Assembly: GCA_031291255.1 (NCBI GenBank)
Contig: JARLJN010000156.1
Span: 1-47,351, forward strand
Length of the DNA: 47,351 bases
Direction of reading: 5' to 3'
DNA from: Gammaproteobacteria bacterium
Lineage (GTDB): Bacteria; Pseudomonadota; Gammaproteobacteria; DSM-16500
Position 1 is the stretch's first letter, and each line of letters begins with the position of its first letter. Below the pieces are notes generated by a model. The model ran no database searches, was not told the origin of the DNA, and was given only the letters and a program-made list of their open reading frames with translations. A program made the position numbers and the translations under genes. This document shows, piece by piece, positions 44,268 to 47,351 of the stretch.

Positions 44268-45721
44268 TTTTGCGGTACAGGCCAACCACCACCCATAGCA
44301 AGAAAGAGTTGAGCAGTATCCAAATAGCGTTGACCTTGCGCCTGCACAAAACCTTGAAGTGCCAAGTGGTAATTGCGTTCTGCATTCAAGAGCAAAAGCA
44401 GGTCCGATTTACCTTCAGAGTAACTAAACCGCTGTAATCTCAATGACTCTTGGGCTGTATCCAATGCCTCTTTTTGCGCTTTAAGAAAATCAGCATCGTT
44501 CTTAAGAGCGCGCAGTGTGTCAGCCACTTGGCCGAATGCAGTGATTACTGTTTGTTGATAGGTTGCCGCAGCAGCCTTGAAGGTATTCACCGCTTGATCT
44601 CTCTGAGCAATCAGACTACCGCCGTGAAAAATTGGAGTTGTTAAACCAGCAGCTACACTCCAAAGAAGATTTGAATGCGCAAACAGCCCACCGGCCACTG
44701 CAGATTCAAATGTACCTGCACCACTTAACGTAATCGTCGGATACATTTGCGCAGTAGCGATGCCAATGGCTGCGCTGTCGGCATGTAATTGCGCCTCAGC
44801 AGCAAGAATGTCAGGCCGCTGATGCACCAACGCTGAAGGCAAACTCACAGGAAGATTAGGTGGCAACCTCATTTTTGCCAAATCAAAGTTCGGCGGCGAC
44901 CATTCACCAGGAGACTTGCTGACTAGAACGCTAATAGCGTGTTCAGCAACACTGATTTTTTGTCGCAGTGGTGGTAACTGTGTAAGATCATTAGCGAGTT
45001 GGCTTTCCGCAGTGAGCAAATCTATCCTAGCAACTTTGCCCGCTTCCATTTTTTCTTTCACTAACGTGTAATTTTGCTTGTCACTCGCCACTATACTTTT
45101 AACCGCAGCAAGCTGTCCTCGTAATGTTGCAACAGTAATGGCTTGAGTCACAACATTACCGGTTATGGTCAGATAGGCTGCCCCTAATTGATAAAGTTGA
45201 TTTTCAGCCAACGCTGTTTGCTGTTCTATAGTGCGGCGCGTCAAGCCAAACACATCAGGCACATAACTCACCGTTGCACCCACACTGTAAAGATTGGAAA
45301 TGGGATTAGAACCGGAGTTAGAACCTCCGCCGCCCAAACTATTTTGACGTTGGAAACCGGCATTAGCATCGACTTGTGGAAATAACGCGCCCGATGCTAT
45401 TCGTATAGCATCTTGTGCAGCCGCCAAAGTGGCTACCGATGCAGCAAGTGTTTGGTTGTTATCTAACGCCAGTGTTACAACATCATCAAGCTGGCGGGAA
45501 TGAAATAGCTCCCACCATTCATTGGAAACTGTTTTTCCGACTGACAAATGCTGCTTTGTTTCATTATGACCTGCGACTATAGTCTTGGGCATTTTTGTCT
45601 TCAAGTAGTCCTGTACTGTAGGCGATGCTGGTCTAGTGAAATCTGGACCGACAGCGCAAGCACCTAACGACAAGGCAAGCACTAGAATTAGCAGTGAGGA
45701 TTTATTTGTAGATAAATGCAT
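44210..45721 (-). CDS. NodT/TolC-family outer-membrane efflux lipoprotein
   Basis: A 503-aa outer-membrane channel completing a tripartite pump, very likely with MacAB beside it. The lipoprotein signal (SLLILVLALSLGAC, lipobox LGAC) is followed by the family start AVGPDFTRPASPTVQDY. Two OEP repeats follow, including NQTLAASVATLAAAQDAIRIASGALFPQV, LVHQRPDILAAEAQLHADSAAIGIATAQMYPTI, and LYQLGAAYLTITGNVV. Near the end LFLAMGGGWPV is typical. The start at 45721 is preferred; the frame also opens at a TTG (45736). It is encoded opposite to macAB and overlaps macB's end, an unusual layout for pump partners. Confidence 0.93.
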   Translation of the reverse strand: MHLSTNKSSLLILVLALSLGACAVGPDFTRPASPTVQDYLKTKMPKTIVAGHNETKQHLSVGKTVSNEWWELFHSRQLDDVVTLALDNNQTLAASVATLAAAQDAIRIASGALFPQVDANAGFQRQNSLGGGGSNSGSNPISNLYSVGATVSYVPDVFGLTRRTIEQQTALAENQLYQLGAAYLTITGNVVTQAITVATLRGQLAAVKSIVASDKQNYTLVKEKMEAGKVARIDLLTAESQLANDLTQLPPLRQKISVAEHAISVLVSKSPGEWSPPNFDLAKMRLPPNLPVSLPSALVHQRPDILAAEAQLHADSAAIGIATAQMYPTITLSGAGTFESAVAGGLFAHSNLLWSVAAGLTTPIFHGGSLIAQRDQAVNTFKAAAATYQQTVITAFGQVADTLRALKNDADFLKAQKEALDTAQESLRLQRFSYSEGKSDLLLLLNAERNYHLALQGFVQAQGQRYLDTAQLFLAMGGGWPVPQNYSKRKASIGLSCEARRAG

Positions 45722-45736
45722 GGTATAGCTTTCCAA

Positions 45737-45942
45737 TGAAAACTAACTTTTTCAGCATGTCATTTTCATACAATATTATCAATAGAAAAACAGTCGAGTT
45801 TCACACACTATAAAAATTAGGGTAAACCCTATATTTTCAGTGTTATTGAGTTGAAATTAGAAACACAGATGTACTGTAAAATTTGTTATACTTTAAGTCA
45901 TTAATAGCAAAGTACGAGTTTATTATTTTAAAGGATTAATCT
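45737..45942. other. Divergent promoter region between the channel gene and the small-protein cluster
   Basis: 206 bp, AT-rich. An AGGGT-AA-ACCCT dyad lies at about 45822-45833, and a TTGTTATACTTTAAG stretch (TATACT as possible -10 for the + strand genes) at about 45885-45899. No gene is visible. Confidence 0.35.
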
Positions 45943-46095
45943 ATGAAACTTACGAATAATATTGGCTTTATTTTACTTGCTATCTATTTAATCTTAATTG
46001 CAATTACCGCATTAATTCCAGGCGTTGCTATTCCCAGCATTATTTTTGGCATTGTCGCATTAGCAGCAGCAATATTTATTCTCATTGGTAAATAA
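45943..46095 (+). CDS. 50-aa two-helix membrane protein
   Basis: A short reading frame with two hydrophobic helices (NIGFILLAIYLILIAITALI and IPSIIFGIVALAAAIFILIG) joined by PGVA. The ATG follows AAAGGATTAATCT, a good ribosome site, and the next gene begins 24 bases after its stop. I do not recognise a named family. Conserved mini membrane proteins of this size often accompany envelope stress genes. Confidence 0.7.
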   Translation: MKLTNNIGFILLAIYLILIAITALIPGVAIPSIIFGIVALAAAIFILIGK

Positions 46096-46119
46096 ATTTT
46101 ATTACATTGGAGATTAATA

Positions 46120-46347
46120 ATGAAATCGACTACAACAATGGTAGGAATAATTTTAATTCTTGTTGGAATAGTTGCATTAGCTTATCAAGGTTTTACTTAT
46201 ACTCAACATGAACAAGTGGCAAAAATAGGTGATCTTCAAATCACTGCTGATACTCAAAAAACAGTTTATTTACCGCCAGTATTGGGAGGCTTGTGTCTTG
46301 TTGCAGGAATAGTTTTAGTTGTTGCAGGCAGAAAAAATTCTGGTTAG
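46120..46347 (+). CDS. DUF3185-like small membrane protein
   Basis: A 75-aa protein with two helices (TMVGIILILVGIVALAYQGFTY and LPPVLGGLCLVAGIVLVVAGRK). They flank a short soluble loop, EQVAKIGDLQITADTQKTVYL, the pattern of the DUF3185 family. Function unknown. TTGGAGATTAATA precedes the ATG. Probably co-transcribed with the 50-aa gene upstream. Confidence 0.8.
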   Translation: MKSTTTMVGIILILVGIVALAYQGFTYTQHEQVAKIGDLQITADTQKTVYLPPVLGGLCLVAGIVLVVAGRKNSG

Positions 46348-46375
46348 CCATTTATATTAAAATCATAACAACACT

Positions 46376-46481
46376 TTTTTGAAATCCAAATCAAAATTGC
46401 ATGTAGCCCGGATTGAGCACTGCGAAAATCCGGGTAATTTTGCAAAGATCCATGCCAGAATTTTTGAAATCTAAATCAAAA
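46376..46481. repeat. 21-bp direct repeats flanking half of the palindromic repeat (copy C)
   Basis: TTTTTGAAATCCAAATCAAAA (46376-46396) recurs with one change at 46461-46481. Between them lies 46403-46460, which matches the left arm and middle of repeat copies A and B (GTAGCCCGGATTGAGC..CCGGG..CAAAGATCCATG). The right arm is missing, so no hairpin can form. The second direct repeat supplies the ribosome site of the next gene. Confidence 0.7.
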
Positions 46482-46493
46482 AGGAGTTTAGCA

Positions 46494-46613
46494 ATGAATA
46501 AAATTATTTTATTAATATGTGTATTTAGCATGATAGTAGGCTGTACGATTAACACAAAACCGAGTTCGAGTAAATCCACGAGTTACACACTCGATTCAAT
46601 TAACCCGCGTTAG
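46494..46613 (+). CDS. 39-aa predicted lipoprotein
   Basis: A tiny lipoprotein: MNKIILLICVFSMIVGC carries a lipobox (IVGC) with Cys17 as the acylated residue, leaving a 23-residue Ser/Thr-rich tail. AAAGGAG lies 7 bases before the ATG, which decides this start over an upstream in-frame ATG at 46413 inside the repeat. Function unknown; similar in size to entericidin-like or osmotic-stress lipoproteins, but homology is not claimed. Confidence 0.75.
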   Translation: MNKIILLICVFSMIVGCTINTKPSSSKSTSYTLDSINPR

Positions 46614-46633
46614 TTTATTTAGGAGAAATTGTA

Positions 46634-46999
46634 ATGAAAAATTTTATACTCTTAGGATCATTAACTGTTTTACTTAGCTCTACACTAGCCTTTGCTTTTG
46701 AAGTGGCTACACCTGATAATAATGCAACTACGCAAACCTCTCAAAAAACTATGCAACTCAGCGATAATAATCAGCCTCCTGGTTTTAATAATAGTGGACA
46801 TATGCCACAAGGTTTAACAAATCAAGGTAAAACTCCTCATGGCTGGAATGAAGGAGAAAAAAGAGGTTGGGACAATAATCACGGTAACAATTGGCATCAC
46901 CACCATCATCACAAACAAACTGTATTTCATGGTTACGGCTACCATGGAAATAATGGTAATGGCAATAATGGTAATCATGGCAATGGTCATAACGACTGA
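46634..46999 (+). CDS. Secreted His/Asn/Gly-rich protein
   Basis: A 121-aa protein with a signal peptide (1-21, cleavage after AFA). The middle has PPGFNNSGHMPQGLTNQGKTPHGWNEGEKRGW, reported here in parts: PPGF, MPQGL, TPHGW and EKRGW. This resembles the PPGL-x-KKG-x-PPGW repeats of small secreted proteins. It ends in a run of six His and NGNNGNHGNGHND. The His run could bind Ni, Cu or Zn; this is inference. TTAGGAGAAATTGTA precedes the ATG. Last gene of the small envelope cluster. Confidence 0.78.
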   Translation: MKNFILLGSLTVLLSSTLAFAFEVATPDNNATTQTSQKTMQLSDNNQPPGFNNSGHMPQGLTNQGKTPHGWNEGEKRGWDNNHGNNWHHHHHHKQTVFHGYGYHGNNGNGNNGNHGNGHND

Positions 47000-47050
47000 T
47001 AAGTTTTGTTGATAACAAAAAAAGAAAAGAAGAAAAGAAAAAAAGAAGCA

Positions 47051-47212
47051 GAGAAAAGGGGTCAGATGAAGAGAAAAGGAGAAAAGGGGTCAGATGAAAT
47101 CTTCAAAGGAGAAGAGAAAAGGGGTCAGATGAAATCTTCAATGTCTTTATTTATTGAAATAAAGTCACTAGATTTCATCTGACCCTTTTATTTTTATTTA
47201 TTGAAATAAAGT
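47051..47212. repeat. Cluster of GGGGTCAGATGAAATC repeats with hairpins
   Basis: GAGAAAAGGGGTCAGATGAA occurs three times in direct orientation (47051-47070, 47079-47098, 47114-47133). An inverted copy at 47171-47190 pairs with the third. Interleaved is a 20-bp exact direct repeat, TTTATTTATTGAAATAAAGT (47146-47165 and 47193-47212), each itself forming a CTTTATTT-ATTG-AAATAAAG-type hairpin. This resembles REP/REPIN-type arrays. Confidence 0.75.
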
Positions 47213-47243
47213 GAGAGTGTTCATCTAACTGTGTCAGCATAAA

Positions 47244-47351
47244 TTATCTCAGCTCCAAATTTAAACGCCCATCAAAATAAATTTGTAGTTGAGAAATTAT
47301 CAGCGCCCAATTGTGCATGGGTTGGTTCCATTTTTCTATAATTTTCTGACA
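47244..47351 (-). mobile_element. 3' end of an IS256-family transposase, cut by the window edge
   Basis: Reading the minus strand from the right edge gives 35 residues and a stop: IEKWNQPMHNWALIISQLQI then YFDGRLNLELR. This matches the conserved C-terminus of IS256/mutator transposases (KW-x-x-P-x-x-x-W-x-x-x-x-x-Q-x-x-I-x-F-x-x-R). The IS end probably lies near 47210-47220 (GTGAGAGTGTTCATCTAACTG). The 5' part is outside the window, so intactness is unknown. Confidence 0.8.

Noticed and set aside
47051..47133. The three direct repeats as a CRISPR array
   Set aside because: Spacing is short and irregular (8 and 15 bp), the sequence between copies is part of the repeat, and no cas gene is present.
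1..47351. tRNA, rRNA or known riboswitches
   Set aside because: No cloverleaf, rRNA-like stretch or recognisable aptamer found by eye in the intergenic regions; a covariance-model search would be decisive.

Overview
The window (47.4 kb, AT-rich) looks like chromosome from an intracellular or amoeba-associated gammaproteobacterium of the order Legionellales (Legionella, Coxiella, Aquicella or Berkiella-like). This is inferred from the mix of genes: an Lpg1974-type major outer-membrane porin, a Legionella-like class D beta-lactamase, an NTT-like transporter fused to HEAT repeats and a cyclic-nucleotide-binding domain, a Thivi_2564-type mini membrane protein, and several unrecognised coiled-coil or low-complexity proteins of the kind seen as type IV (Dot/Icm) effectors. 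Species cannot be assigned from the sequence alone.

Layout. 0.2-5.2 kb: relA, a lone Hpt phosphotransfer protein, a POT-family peptide transporter and a YgjP-like metallopeptidase, all on +. 5.4-8.0 kb: an Ala/Ser-rich protein with basic, NLS-like clusters, convergent with an intact eukaryotic-type Ser/Thr kinase. 8.2-16.9 kb: a secreted cupin, cytochrome b561, a P-type ATPase translationally coupled to a PAS-GGDEF diguanylate cyclase, a copper P1B-ATPase and a second membrane-bound PAS-GGDEF protein. 17.0-19.4 kb: a SagB-like nitroreductase and a three-gene operon whose last gene (flavin reductase) is interrupted by an in-frame stop. 19.4-27.5 kb: an effector-like gene, HdeD-like protein, OXA-type beta-lactamase, a putative clan CE (Ulp1/C48-like) cysteine protease, and an operon of a 736-aa internally duplicated coiled-coil protein plus a PAS-GGDEF-EAL phosphodiesterase.

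27.5-28.2 kb is a non-coding stretch built around an 83-bp perfect-but-one inverted repeat. 28.2-30.7 kb: surface and secreted proteins. 30.8-36.2 kb: the NTT-HEAT-cNMP protein, a mini membrane protein, and a dCache-HAMP class III adenylate cyclase. A cyclase gene this close to a cyclic-nucleotide-binding transporter suggests a local signalling pair. 36.4-40.8 kb: an M29-like aminopeptidase, the porin, a second barrel and a secreted beta-propeller. 40.9-45.7 kb: MacA-MacB with a convergent, overlapping TolC/NodT-type outer-membrane lipoprotein. 45.9-47.0 kb: four tiny envelope proteins. The right edge holds clustered short repeats and the 3' end of an IS256-family transposase.

Themes: heavy second-messenger signalling (ppGpp, c-di-GMP with two GGDEF proteins and one EAL protein, cAMP), host-directed candidates (kinase, protease, three unknowns), and several families of palindromic interspersed repeats. 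One repeat supplies the stop codon of a diguanylate cyclase. Two effector candidates carry tandem YTTAA half-sites at 11-bp period upstream, resembling PmrA boxes. The best leads for new biology are the clan CE protease, the nucleomodulin-like protein with its neighbouring kinase, the duplicated coiled-coil protein paired with a c-di-GMP phosphodiesterase, and the cyclase/NTT-cNMP pair.
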